From Paraburkholderia translucens (GTDB taxonomy: Bacteria; Pseudomonadota; Gammaproteobacteria; Burkholderiales; Burkholderiaceae), in NCBI RefSeq assembly GCF_020881035.1, contig NZ_JAJITC010000005.1, forward strand, positions 426,398-490,397: a stretch of 64,000 bases of DNA. The letters run 5' to 3'. A model generated the notes under the pieces. That model ran no database searches. It saw only the letters and a list, made by a program, of their open reading frames with translations, and had not been told where the DNA came from. Position numbers and translations under genes: made by a program. This document shows positions 36,338-44,947 of the stretch, one piece after another. The first letter of the stretch is position 1. Each line of letters starts with the position of its first letter.

Positions 36338-37012
36338 ATGAACCGCTCAGCCGCAAGAATCGTCCGCGAATATGGTCCCTTCAAGGGCGTCGATAGAGTG
36401 AACGGGGTCACCTACGACGGCCGGCAGGTGTGGATCGCGACCGGCGAACGGCTCGAGGCGATCGATCCCGCGAGCGGCGAGACGCTGCGCTCGATCGCGG
36501 TGGCCGCCGACGCGGGCACGGCCTTCGACGGCGAGCACCTGTTCCAGCTCGCGCATGGTCGAATCCAGAAGATCGATCCGCAAAGTGGCCGCGTGCTATC
36601 GACGATCGCCGCGCCTGGCGACGGCGGCCAGTCGGGGCTGACATGGGCCGAAGGTTCGCTGTGGGTGGGTCAGTACCCCGAACGAAAAATTTATCAGGTC
36701 GATCCGGACACGGGCGCGGTGCTGCGCACGATCGAATCGAATCGCTACGTGACCGGCATCACGTGGGTCGACGGCGAACTGTGGCATGGCACGTGGGAGG
36801 GTGACGAAAGCGAGCTCAGACATATCGATCCGCGCAGTGGCGAGGTGCTCGAGAGCGTCGAGATGCCGGCCGGCACGGGCATCTCCGGACTCGAATCGAA
36901 CGGTGCGGATCTGTTCTTCTGCGGTGGCGGCGGCAGCGGGCTCGTTCGGGCCGTGCAACGTCCCGCGCGCGATAGCGGCGCGCAATTGCCGGTCGAGTCG
37001 ACGAGCGAGTGA
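36338..37012 (+). CDS. YncE/SMP-30-like beta-propeller protein
   Basis: A 224-residue protein without a signal peptide. Repeated blades of the type NGVTYDGRQVWIATGERLEAIDPASGETL, with a D-x-x-S/T-G-x-x-L pattern, repeat about five times, as in glutaminyl-cyclotransferase-like and lactonase-like propellers. The start at 36338 has AGGATGG at good spacing; 36329 is an alternative. It follows the HTH gene by 14 bases and is probably co-transcribed. No catalytic residue can be assigned. Confidence 0.75.
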   Translation: MNRSAARIVREYGPFKGVDRVNGVTYDGRQVWIATGERLEAIDPASGETLRSIAVAADAGTAFDGEHLFQLAHGRIQKIDPQSGRVLSTIAAPGDGGQSGLTWAEGSLWVGQYPERKIYQVDPDTGAVLRTIESNRYVTGITWVDGELWHGTWEGDESELRHIDPRSGEVLESVEMPAGTGISGLESNGADLFFCGGGGSGLVRAVQRPARDSGAQLPVESTSE

Positions 37013-37046
37013 GTGATTGAAGCCGTGCGGCGCGGGGTCATTGTCG

Positions 37047-40000
37047 TTATTGCGTTCGCGCCGCACCCAGCCCCGTACTCGCAAAATAGATCACGAGAAA
37101 GTACAGCAGTACATAGAGCGCGTAGGTCTGCCCATTGCCGGTATAGACGCGCCGTATCCGTGCCGCCGCCGCGAGCGCCAAGTGCGAGATGCCGCGCCAG
37201 AATAGCTGCGCGACCGGCGGCACGGTGCGGCTCAATATCGGCCGGTAGAAGTGGTAAAAGTCGGGGGCGTTGCGCGCGTTGCCGCGCCGGCTGCGATAGT
37301 AGAGCACGCCGAGCCCGAACACGATTGCGGTGACGACCAGCACGCCGATCACGACCGGTGTCGGATTCCAGAACCCGTAGATGCTTTCGAGCGACATGCC
37401 GCCCCACACCAGTGTCGCCGCGAACTGCGGATCGATCGCGGCCGACACCGGCTCGATCAGCAGCTTCGGGAAGAACGACAGGACCATGATGCCGACCACG
37501 AACAGGAACTGCGGCACGAGCAGCATCACCGGTGCTTCGCGCACGTTCGGACGCTGCGGCGGGCGCGGTCCGAGAAAGACGCCGTTCAGCAGGCGCAGCA
37601 TGTACAGAAAGCCGACGCAGGTCGCGATCAGCCCGCAAACGACGAGTCCGTACCAGCCCTTGTTGGTCATTGCGCTCAGCAGCAGCCACTTGCCGCCGAA
37701 GCCCATCAGCGGTGGCAGGCCGGACATCGACACGAGCGCGATCACGACCATCGCGAACGTGAGCGGCATCTCGCGCGCGAGGCCGCCCACATCGGCGAAA
37801 TTGTGCGTGCCGGTGCGCAGGATCACGCCTGCGAGCGCAAGGAACAGAATGCCCTTCACGAACATATGATTGGCGACCAGGTACAACGCCGTGACCCAGC
37901 CGAGATGACTCATCAAGCCGATCGCGGTCACGATATAGCCGATCTGGCTCATGCTCGAGAGCGCGAGCATGCGTTTGAAGTCGTTCTGCCGATACGCCAT
38001 CAGCGCGCCGGACAGCGTAGTGAGCATGCCTATCCATGTCATGACGTGCGCGAGTTCGAGGCCGACCTCCGAGCGTATCGTCAGATAAGTGCCGATCAGC
38101 AGGCCGAACATCGCGACCTTGCTGACCACCGCCGAGAGCATCGCGGTCACGTCGTCTTCCGCCTCGGTGTAGGCGCCCGGCAGCCATATATGCACGCCGA
38201 TCGCGCCGGCCTTGATCAGAAAGCCGGCCGCGAGCAGCACGAAGGCGCGGTTCGCTTCCGGTCCCGAGTGGATCAGCGCGGATAGCGCGATCGTGTCGTC
38301 GATAGCCGCGACGCTGGCGAAGCCCGCGAGCAGGAAGAACGCCGCCAGCAGCGAAAACAGCAGGAAGGTCAGCACATGCGGTCCCGCGCGCCGGCATTTC
38401 GCGATCAGGAAGCACGACGACAGCGTAATGATTTCCCAGCTATAGAAGAACTCGAGCGTCGTCGATGAGCGCAGCAGCGCCGGAATCGAGAGCGTCAGTA
38501 CGACGAGCATCGGATAGAAGCCGGTGCGCACGTCGTCGCGATAGAGGCTCGCCGCGGCGATCACGAGGCTGCCCGCGAGCAGCAACCACGCGAACAGTCT
38601 GCCGATGCCGGTCGTGCCATCACAAAGCAGACTGCCGATCAGCGCAATCGCGATCAGCGCGAGCACGCCTTTCACGCGCCCCGGCAGACGATCGGCCGCA
38701 TAGAACAGCGCGCCCGCCGCAAGCGGCGAGAAGATCCACGCCGACGCGACGCCGGAGAACACGGCCGCCATGTAGGCCGCCGCGATCAGCAGCACCGCGA
38801 CGCCGAAGAGCGGCAGCAGCGCGACGACGTTGGGACGGGCTTTGGGCTCGTGGTCGGACGGAGCCAGCGCGCGCACGAACCAGTGGAACATATAGCCCGC
38901 TTCGAGCAGCGAGCCGGTCAGGATCAGCACGATCCAGTAGGGCTTGCCGGCGGCGGTCAGGCGCAAGACGAGTTCCCACTTCGCCCAGAAGCCGGGAAAC
39001 GGCGGCAGCCCGGCGATCGCGACGAGGAAGAGCCCGAGCAGCGCGATCAGGAGCGGGCTGCGCGACAGGATCGCGCGCGCATCGTCGCGGTGGCGCCGCA
39101 GCACGCCGTTCAGCCAGAATAGGCCGGCCTTCGCAAACAGATGGTTGATGAAGAGGCCGCCCACCACGAGCGGAATCGATGCGTCCGCGCCGACCTGGCG
39201 CAGCAGCGCGAGCGACAGCATCATGAGCGCCATCTGGCCGGTCGACGAATAGCCGAGCACGCGCTGCGGCTTCGTCTGCTTGATCGCGAGCAGGTTCGAA
39301 AACAGGAACGTGACGCCGCCCGACACCGCGAGCAGCGTCAGCTGACCGTCGAACAGCGGCAGTAATTTGAACAACGCGAAAAACACCCCCGCCGACACGC
39401 CGACCGACACCATGGCCGCGACGCCGCTCGGCGCGGTCTCGTAGACGTCGAGCCCCCAGCCGTTCGCTGGAAAGGGTTTCAGCTCGATCACGAGGCTCGC
39501 GAATACAAGAAGGATCGCAGTCGTGCCGATCGGATCGCCGAGCCGGTCGCGCAGCGACAGCAGTTCGTCGATGTTCAGCGTGCCGCTCGCGTAGTAGAGC
39601 AGCACCGCGCCGAGCAGGAACAACGTCGACGCGATCACGGTGGCGATGATGTACTTGAACGCGGCGGCGAGCGCGGCGCTGGTGCGCTCGATCCCGAACA
39701 AGCCGTACGTCGCGATCGACACGATCTCGAGAAAGACGAACAGATTGAACAGGTCGCGGGTCAGCACCATGCCGTCGATGCCCATCACGAGAATCAGGTA
39801 CAACAGCAACGCCACGTAGTTGCCGCGCAGACGGTCCCACAGATGCAACGCGCCGAGCAGCGCGACCAGATTGACGCTGAACGCGAAAAAGCCTTCCCAC
39901 AAGCCGAAGCGCAGATTGATCGAGACCGGCGGCAGCGCGCCCGCGGTCAGCACCTCGATCGTCTTGCCGCCGTCGAGCAGGCCATAGAACGACACGCCGG

Positions 40001-40142
40001 ACACGAGCACGATGCCGCACAGCGCAATGAAGAAGCCGAGCGTGAGCCACGGCTTGCCGAGCCGGTACAGCAGCGGAATGAGGAAGCCACCGCCGAGCCC
40101 GAGAGTGAAGATATGCAGCGGATGAAATAACGTGGCTACCAT
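37047..40142 (-). CDS. Double-length MrpD-like antiporter subunit
   Basis: A 1031-residue membrane protein made of two complete NuoN/MrpD-type proton-translocating modules in tandem. Module 1 (about residues 80-480) has the helix-5 glutamate Glu139 (LFVFLEIVS) and the helix-7 lysine Lys222 (ELKPFPANGW). Module 2 (about 560-930) has Glu570 (FFYSWEIIT) and Lys644 (FLIKAGAIG). Ordinary MrpD is about 500 residues with one module. The start at 40142 overlaps the MrpC stop by 7 bp. The frame stays open to 40568, but that upstream part is a shadow of mrpC. Last gene of the Mrp-like operon; it should couple monovalent-cation export to proton import. Confidence 0.88.
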   Translation of the reverse strand: MVATLFHPLHIFTLGLGGGFLIPLLYRLGKPWLTLGFFIALCGIVLVSGVSFYGLLDGGKTIEVLTAGALPPVSINLRFGLWEGFFAFSVNLVALLGALHLWDRLRGNYVALLLYLILVMGIDGMVLTRDLFNLFVFLEIVSIATYGLFGIERTSAALAAAFKYIIATVIASTLFLLGAVLLYYASGTLNIDELLSLRDRLGDPIGTTAILLVFASLVIELKPFPANGWGLDVYETAPSGVAAMVSVGVSAGVFFALFKLLPLFDGQLTLLAVSGGVTFLFSNLLAIKQTKPQRVLGYSSTGQMALMMLSLALLRQVGADASIPLVVGGLFINHLFAKAGLFWLNGVLRRHRDDARAILSRSPLLIALLGLFLVAIAGLPPFPGFWAKWELVLRLTAAGKPYWIVLILTGSLLEAGYMFHWFVRALAPSDHEPKARPNVVALLPLFGVAVLLIAAAYMAAVFSGVASAWIFSPLAAGALFYAADRLPGRVKGVLALIAIALIGSLLCDGTTGIGRLFAWLLLAGSLVIAAASLYRDDVRTGFYPMLVVLTLSIPALLRSSTTLEFFYSWEIITLSSCFLIAKCRRAGPHVLTFLLFSLLAAFFLLAGFASVAAIDDTIALSALIHSGPEANRAFVLLAAGFLIKAGAIGVHIWLPGAYTEAEDDVTAMLSAVVSKVAMFGLLIGTYLTIRSEVGLELAHVMTWIGMLTTLSGALMAYRQNDFKRMLALSSMSQIGYIVTAIGLMSHLGWVTALYLVANHMFVKGILFLALAGVILRTGTHNFADVGGLAREMPLTFAMVVIALVSMSGLPPLMGFGGKWLLLSAMTNKGWYGLVVCGLIATCVGFLYMLRLLNGVFLGPRPPQRPNVREAPVMLLVPQFLFVVGIMVLSFFPKLLIEPVSAAIDPQFAATLVWGGMSLESIYGFWNPTPVVIGVLVVTAIVFGLGVLYYRSRRGNARNAPDFYHFYRPILSRTVPPVAQLFWRGISHLALAAAARIRRVYTGNGQTYALYVLLYFLVIYFASTGLGAARTQ

Positions 40143-40510
40143 TTCGACTCGATGAAGGCGTCGATGGAAAGCGTCTTTTTGGCGGCGTAAAGACGGATCG
40201 CGAACGAAAGCATGATGGCAGTGACAGACAGTCCGATCACGATTGCCGTGACGACCAGCGCCGATGGAACCGGATCGATCGCCCGGTGCGCAGCGGCCGA
40301 TTTGCTGAGCGCCGCATCGATGATCGGCGCGGTGCCGCCCGTGATGTAGCCGGTCGCCACCATCACGATGTGCAGCCCCGTGTCGAACACTGCGAAGCCG
40401 ATGATGATGCGCAGGATGTTGCGGTGGGTCAGCATGCCCCACAGACCGATCAATGCAAGGCAGAAGCCTGTGATGAGCAGGAGCGTCGAAACGGGGATGA
40501 CGGTGTTCAT
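40136..40510 (-). CDS. mrpC: MrpC-like antiporter subunit
   Basis: A 124-residue NuoK-like membrane protein with three hydrophobic helices, including GLWGMLTHRNILRIIIGF and ALVVTAIVIGLSVTAIMLS, as in MrpC/MnhC. The start at 40510 has AGGAGA upstream; an in-frame start at 40549 lies before it. It lies between the MrpB-like and double MrpD-like genes. Confidence 0.88.
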   Translation of the reverse strand: MNTVIPVSTLLLITGFCLALIGLWGMLTHRNILRIIIGFAVFDTGLHIVMVATGYITGGTAPIIDAALSKSAAAHRAIDPVPSALVVTAIVIGLSVTAIMLSFAIRLYAAKKTLSIDAFIESKW

Positions 40511-40574
40511 ACGTTGGTCTCCTGTCGATCGGAGTGAGCGCTTTGGCACTTACTCCTATCCCACGCAAAGCGGT

Positions 40575-41279
40575 TCAGCTTCTGAACCGGTCGATGATGA
40601 CGCTCAGCTCCGTGCCGACCTTGACGCCGAGCAGCGCGGAAATCAGCGGGATCGCGCCGGCGCTGAAGAACGCGCCGAACTCGCCGCGCGGCAGAAAGCG
40701 CGCGTCGAGAAAGCCGCCCGCGAGCACGAGGCCCAGAATGCCGATGCAAACATAGATCACACCCGCCAGCGACTCGACGACGCTCAGCAGCGCGACGTTC
40801 AGCGCCGAGCCGGGCCGCGCGAGCATCATCAGCATCACGGCGGACGCGACGATTGCGCCGCCCTGGAAACCACCGCCCGCCGACAGGTGGCCGTTGAGGA
40901 TCACGTAGCAGCCGAAGGTGAAGATCATCGGCAGCAGCACCTGCTTGCCGGTATGCACAATCTCGCCCGCTGGGCGTCGCGCGAGCGTGGTTTCGTCTGC
41001 CGCGGCGGCGGACGCCGCGTTGCTTTCCTCTTTCAGCAACGCGCCGACGCTCGCCGCAACCATGAACAGCACCGCGACTTCGCCAAGCGTGTCGAAGCCG
41101 CGATACGTGATCAGAATGCCGGTCACGATGTTCGGCGCGCCGAGTTCGACCGGCCCTCTCACGACGTAATACCAGGCGAGCGGGCGCAGTGCCTGCAACT
41201 CCGTATAGCCGCCGACGATCCGCCAGAACACGACCGCGAACAGCAGCACCGTCAGCAGTGCGATCGCGCGACGCATCAT
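40575..41279 (-). CDS. mrpB: MrpB-like antiporter subunit
   Basis: A 234-residue membrane protein. The N-terminal part (ITYRGFDTLGEVAVLFMVAASVGALL) resembles the second half of the MrpA C-terminal extension (MbhE-like). The rest (FTFGCYVILNGHLSAGGGFQGGAIVASAVMLMM) is the MrpB/MnhB domain. The protein therefore fuses MbhE-like and MrpB-like parts. It overlaps the mrpG stop by 4 bp (ATGA). The longer open frame to 41873 is a shadow. Confidence 0.85.
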   Translation of the reverse strand: MMRRAIALLTVLLFAVVFWRIVGGYTELQALRPLAWYYVVRGPVELGAPNIVTGILITYRGFDTLGEVAVLFMVAASVGALLKEESNAASAAAADETTLARRPAGEIVHTGKQVLLPMIFTFGCYVILNGHLSAGGGFQGGAIVASAVMLMMLARPGSALNVALLSVVESLAGVIYVCIGILGLVLAGGFLDARFLPRGEFGAFFSAGAIPLISALLGVKVGTELSVIIDRFRS

Positions 41280-41620
41280 GGTTCCGTCTCCCCCGTGGTG
41301 CGCCTGTCTTCGTCCGCGAGCGCATCGACGACCGCGGACGACGTCATCGGTGTACGGATCAGCCAGGCGGCGCGCGATAGCGCATGCGAGGAGACCGGAT
41401 TGGTCACCAGCACGAAGTAGATCAACAGGATCAGGCGGAAGGTCCAGTTCGGGTGATAGAACGCGAGGCCGATCAGCACGAGCATGTTGCCGAGCGTCGA
41501 CGCCTTGGTGCCGGCCTGGATGCGCGTATAGGCGTCGGGCATGCGCAAGATTCCGAGGCCGGCGGAGAACAGAAAGACGGCGCCCGCGAGAATGAACACG
41601 CTGCCGATCAGTTCGAACAT
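41276..41620 (-). CDS. mrpG: MrpG-like antiporter subunit
   Basis: A 114-residue protein with three helices and the MrpG/MnhG motif FSAGLGILRMPDAYTRIQAGTKASTLGNML. Typical length. Polar C-terminal tail. Starts 3 bases after the DUF4040 gene. Confidence 0.9.
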   Translation of the reverse strand: MFELIGSVFILAGAVFLFSAGLGILRMPDAYTRIQAGTKASTLGNMLVLIGLAFYHPNWTFRLILLIYFVLVTNPVSSHALSRAAWLIRTPMTSSAVVDALADEDRRTTGETEP

Positions 41621-41623
41621 GCG

Positions 41624-41866
41624 CTAGCCCTTCTGATAACCGGTTTTGCGGATTGCGTACAGAAAGATGAAGGTCGCGAGTCCCGAACCGATCGCGGCTT
41701 CGGCCATCGCGACGTCTGGCGCGGCGAGCAGCAGAAAGGCCACCGCCGCGAACAGGCTCGCAAGCCCCGAGCTCACCATCGCGGCCAGCAGATTCTTCAG
41801 GCAGACGGCCAGTACGCCGCTCACGACGATGCTCGCGCACATCAGCAGCAGGAGCAGTTCGAGCAT
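41624..41866 (-). CDS. DUF4040 (MrpA C-terminal/MbhD-like) subunit
   Basis: An 80-residue protein with three helices and the DUF4040 motif FLLLAAPDVAMAEAAIGSGLATFIFLYAIRKT. In Bacillus this domain is part of the large MrpA protein; in Mbh-type complexes it is a separate small subunit. No separate MrpA N-terminal domain is seen in this operon. Confidence 0.88.
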   Translation of the reverse strand: MLELLLLLMCASIVVSGVLAVCLKNLLAAMVSSGLASLFAAVAFLLLAAPDVAMAEAAIGSGLATFIFLYAIRKTGYQKG

Positions 41867-41869
41867 GGC

Positions 41870-42118
41870 TCACAGCCCCCTTTCGAGAAAGCGCGCAATC
41901 GCAAGCACGGACAGAAAGCTCAGCAGTGCATAGACAAGTGCCACGTCGATATAGACGAAACGGCCCGAGGCCTGCGCGTACAGCGCGATCAGCGATACCG
42001 ATATGACCGTCAGCATGTCGATCGCGACGATGCGGTCGACGAGGGTTTTGCCGATTACAAGACGAATCACGCCGAACAGGATCGCGAAGAGGATCAGCAC
42101 CGCGGCGATCCGGAGCAT
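41870..42118 (-). CDS. mrpF: MrpF-like antiporter subunit
   Basis: An 82-residue protein with three helices and the MrpF/MnhF motif GKTLVDRIVAIDMLTVISVSLIALYA. The start at 42118 lies 4 bases after the MrpE stop; the in-frame ATG at 42166 would overlap mrpE. Confidence 0.9.
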   Translation of the reverse strand: MLRIAAVLILFAILFGVIRLVIGKTLVDRIVAIDMLTVISVSLIALYAQASGRFVYIDVALVYALLSFLSVLAIARFLERGL

Positions 42119-42122
42119 GATC

Positions 42123-42650
42123 TCAGCCAAAGACCTTCTCCAGATGCTTTTCGAACGGCGTGGCAAGTGCCTTGGTCGCCTCGTCGATATCGGTCGTCTT
42201 CACGTCGAGCCAGTGAACGAATAGTATGTCGTCCCGAATATCGATCACGAGCGAGCCCGGTGTGAGCGCGATCGAATTGGCGAGCGCGAGACGGCCGAGC
42301 GGTGTTTCCAGGCGAGTGCGGACTTTGACGATACCGGGCTTGATGTCGATACGCGGCGCATACACCAACGCCATCACGTTGAGATTGGCGCGCACGAGTT
42401 CGACGACGAAGGTCACGCTGTACGCGACGAAGTGATAAAGTGCGCGCGGCGTTAGACGAAGGCTTTGCCATGCTTCGCTCGACGATACGAAGACATGCGC
42501 GATGACGAAGGCGATGACGAGACCGGCGAGAGCGGGTTCGAAGGCGAGCGACGCATTGGCGATCATCCAGATGACGAACAGGATGATCCAGAGGCCCAAC
42601 AGTCCCCGAGAAGCAAACGATGACAGCGGTTTTCCGTTGTTCGAAGCCAC
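42123..42650 (-). CDS. mrpE: MrpE-like antiporter subunit
   Basis: A 175-residue protein. Two N-terminal helices and a third around YHFVAYSVTFVVELVRANLNV precede a cytoplasmic domain with TPLGRLALANSIALTPGSLVIDI, the MrpE/MnhE signature. First gene of the seven-gene operon, which reads leftward with overlaps or tiny gaps throughout. Confidence 0.9.
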   Translation of the reverse strand: MASNNGKPLSSFASRGLLGLWIILFVIWMIANASLAFEPALAGLVIAFVIAHVFVSSSEAWQSLRLTPRALYHFVAYSVTFVVELVRANLNVMALVYAPRIDIKPGIVKVRTRLETPLGRLALANSIALTPGSLVIDIRDDILFVHWLDVKTTDIDEATKALATPFEKHLEKVFG

Positions 42651-42793
42651 GGCATCGGTTCCTGAAGGGGACCCTGCGGAAAATTCTAAGTGACAATGTA
42701 GGGCAAATCAACCGGAGCGCGGTTGTCTTCCAAGTGGTCGCTTTCGCGCGTGCCTCTGTTCATATTCTCTTAAAAGACCAATAAGGAGCAAAA

Positions 42794-43576
42794 ATGAAAG
42801 TCATGCTGGCAACCCTGACCATTGCGCTGCTCGCCGGATCGTCCGCGAGCGCAATCGCCAAGGACTGGCCGACCGTGCGGTTCGGCGTCGACGCGAGCTA
42901 TGCGCCGTTCGAGTCGAAAGCCGCCGACGGCAAGCTCGTCGGCTTCGACATCGATCTCGGCAATGAAATTTGCCGGCGGCTCGACGCGAAATGCGTGTGG
43001 ATCGAGAATTCGTTCGACGGCATGATTCCCGCGCTGAAAGGCCGCAAATTCGACGGGGTGCTGTCGACGATGTCGATGACGCCCGCGCGTCAGGCGCAGA
43101 TCGCGTTTTCGTCGAAGGTGTTTCGCATTCCGACGCGTCTCGTCGCGAAGAAGGGCTCGCCGATCGAGCCGACGCCGGAAGCGCTGAAGGGCAAGCGCAT
43201 CGGTGTCGAGCAGGGCTCGATTCAGGAAACCTATGCGAAGACGTATTGGGAGCCGGCCGGCGCGGTAGTCGTGCCGTATCAGGATCAGGATCTCGTGTAT
43301 TCGGATTTGCTTGCCGGCCGTATCGATGCGTCGCTGCAAAACGCGGTGCAAGCCGACATCGGTTTTCTGCGCACACCGCGCGGCAAGGAGTTCGCATTCG
43401 CCGGCAATCCGCTCTACGACGCAAAAACGCTCGGCAGCGGCACGGCAATTGGTTTGCGTAAGGAAGACACCGATCTGCAGGAAAAGATCGACAAAGCCAT
43501 TGCCGATATGCGAGCCGATGGCATTTACGACCGCATTGCGAAAAAGTATTTCGATTTCGACGTGTACGGTCAGTGA
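42794..43576 (+). CDS. Basic amino acid ABC binding protein
   Basis: A 260-residue family-3 periplasmic binding protein with a signal peptide (cleavage near Ala-Ile-Ala, residue 22). Its motifs FGVDASYAPFESKAADGKLVGFDIDLG, FDGMIPALKGRKFDGVLSTMSMTPAR and DLLAGRID are typical of lysine/arginine/ornithine/histidine receptors (ArgT/HisJ-like). AAGGAG precedes the start. No permease or ATPase genes adjoin, so it is an orphan that must use a transporter encoded elsewhere. Confidence 0.9.
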   Translation: MKVMLATLTIALLAGSSASAIAKDWPTVRFGVDASYAPFESKAADGKLVGFDIDLGNEICRRLDAKCVWIENSFDGMIPALKGRKFDGVLSTMSMTPARQAQIAFSSKVFRIPTRLVAKKGSPIEPTPEALKGKRIGVEQGSIQETYAKTYWEPAGAVVVPYQDQDLVYSDLLAGRIDASLQNAVQADIGFLRTPRGKEFAFAGNPLYDAKTLGSGTAIGLRKEDTDLQEKIDKAIADMRADGIYDRIAKKYFDFDVYGQ

Positions 43577-43803
43577 GCCGGGGCCACGGCGCGACTGGCC
43601 AGCGTCAAGCTGGCACTCGCGCGGCCTGACATCTAGACTTGTCTCGTGACCGTCCCGGAGCGCGATCCGGCGCTCCATGTTTCCGCTTACAGAAGTAGGC
43701 GGGCAGGACAGGACGGCGCAATGCGGCCTCGGGGCTGCGCAATCGGCGATGCGTGCGCATCGTTTCGCGCAGGCGGCGCGATCCGCATTCAGGAGACACC
43801 GAC

Positions 43804-44130
43804 ATGCACGGCTATCAGATTACGTTCTTCACCCAGCAGGGGCGCAGCCATCATGGCAGGCCGCTTGCCGACTGGCTCGTGCGTCTCGCGAGCGAGATTG
43901 GCCTGCGCGGCGCGACCGTGATACCGGCTTGCGAAGGCATCGGCCATCATCATCGCATTCACTCCGCGCACTTCTTCGAGCTTGCCGATCAGCCGTTGTC
44001 CGTCGTGATGGCGGTGACGAGCGACGAAGCCGATCGCTTGTTCGAGCGGCTCCGCGCGGAGGGACTGCATCTGTTCTACGTAAAGACGACGGCGGAGTTT
44101 GGCGTCGTCGGCGAGGACGACGAGGCTTGA
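43804..44130 (+). CDS. DUF190 protein
   Basis: A 108-residue PII-like ferredoxin-fold protein of the DUF190 family, with HGRPLADWLVRLASEIGLRGATVIPACEGIG and the histidine-rich HHHRIHSAHFFELADQPLSVVM. DUF190 proteins are often linked to fluoride channels or signalling, but no such gene is adjacent. The start at 43804 has AGGAGACA upstream. Its 3' end overlaps the convergent cysteine-cluster gene by 55 bp. Confidence 0.85.
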   Translation: MHGYQITFFTQQGRSHHGRPLADWLVRLASEIGLRGATVIPACEGIGHHHRIHSAHFFELADQPLSVVMAVTSDEADRLFERLRAEGLHLFYVKTTAEFGVVGEDDEA

Positions 44131-44447
44131 AAGGCCGGCGGCAGCGGCCCGAACCCCAAAGCCTTGCGCGCCTCGATACAGCGCTCGGAACCGGCCTCGA
44201 ATTCCCGGCAGGTGCTCGAACGCCGCTCATAGATCGAGCACGCCACCGACTTACCGGTCTCGCCGACGAGGGCAATGCAGCGCACGGGTTTTGCCTCGGT
44301 TCCGCGCATCGCGACGCGATGAGGCGAGATGGGTGTCGTCAGCGACTCTGGAACGCCGCCGGGTGTCGTCGAATCGGTTTCGCCCCAATAGAACGAGACG
44401 CGGAACTGCGCGCAGCAGGCGCCGCAACTCTGGCAGACATGGCTCAT
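44076..44447 (-). CDS. YkgJ-type cysteine cluster protein
   Basis: A 123-residue protein. The N-terminus MSHVCQSCGACCAQF and the later CIAL-CSIYERRSSTCREFEAGSERC match the zinc- or iron-chelating CxxCxxCC family (YkgJ/UPF0153). Its role is unknown. The start at 44447 lies directly after the VOC gene stop. The last 17 residues are encoded antisense to the DUF190 gene. Confidence 0.85.
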   Translation of the reverse strand: MSHVCQSCGACCAQFRVSFYWGETDSTTPGGVPESLTTPISPHRVAMRGTEAKPVRCIALVGETGKSVACSIYERRSSTCREFEAGSERCIEARKALGFGPLPPAFQASSSSPTTPNSAVVFT

Positions 44448-44449
44448 GG

Positions 44450-44878
44450 TTACGCTGCGGGCCCCTCGCGCCGGACATTGACCATCCACGGCACGCCGAA
44501 CCGGTCGATCAACGTGCCGAAGCCGCTGGTCCAGAAAGTCTGCTGGAACGGCATGGTGACCTGTCCGCCCTCCGACAGAGCGTTGAAATATTTCTCGCCG
44601 GATGCCCGGTCGTCGGCGGTGACCGACAGGCTGAAGCCCGCGTGCACGACGTTGCCGCCGCGGTAATCGCCATCCGACATCAGCACGTGCGTGGTGCCGA
44701 TGACGAGCGTCGCATGGAGGATCTTGTCGGCGTGTTCGGGCGGCACCGGGCGCGCGGGATCGGGCGGCGCGTCTTTCGCGCGTAGCTTCAGCAACTCCTG
44801 CGCGCCGAGCGCCGAGCAATAGAACGCAATGGCTTCCTCACAACGGCCATTGAAGTACAGATAGGGCTGTATTTCCAT
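44450..44878 (-). CDS. VOC-family (PhnB-like) protein
   Basis: A 142-residue glyoxalase/bleomycin-resistance fold protein. The motifs YLYFNGRCEEAIAFY, ILHATLVIGTTHVLMSDG and FGVPWMVN are those of PhnB-like VOC proteins. The start at 44878 gives the standard MEIQPYLYF N-terminus; an upstream in-frame ATG at 44938 adds 20 unrelated residues. Third gene of the ArsR operon. Confidence 0.88.
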   Translation of the reverse strand: MEIQPYLYFNGRCEEAIAFYCSALGAQELLKLRAKDAPPDPARPVPPEHADKILHATLVIGTTHVLMSDGDYRGGNVVHAGFSLSVTADDRASGEKYFNALSEGGQVTMPFQQTFWTSGFGTLIDRFGVPWMVNVRREGPAA

Positions 44879-44947
44879 GCGGATTTCCCAGGACGGTCGA
44901 AGGGTGCCGGGTGATTCTATCAGCGTGATATGGCGCAAGGCCGCGCT

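Noticed and set aside
40143..40568. N-terminal extension of the double MrpD frame
   Set aside because: These codons are an out-of-frame reading of mrpC with a His/Arg-rich translation; the real start is at 40142.
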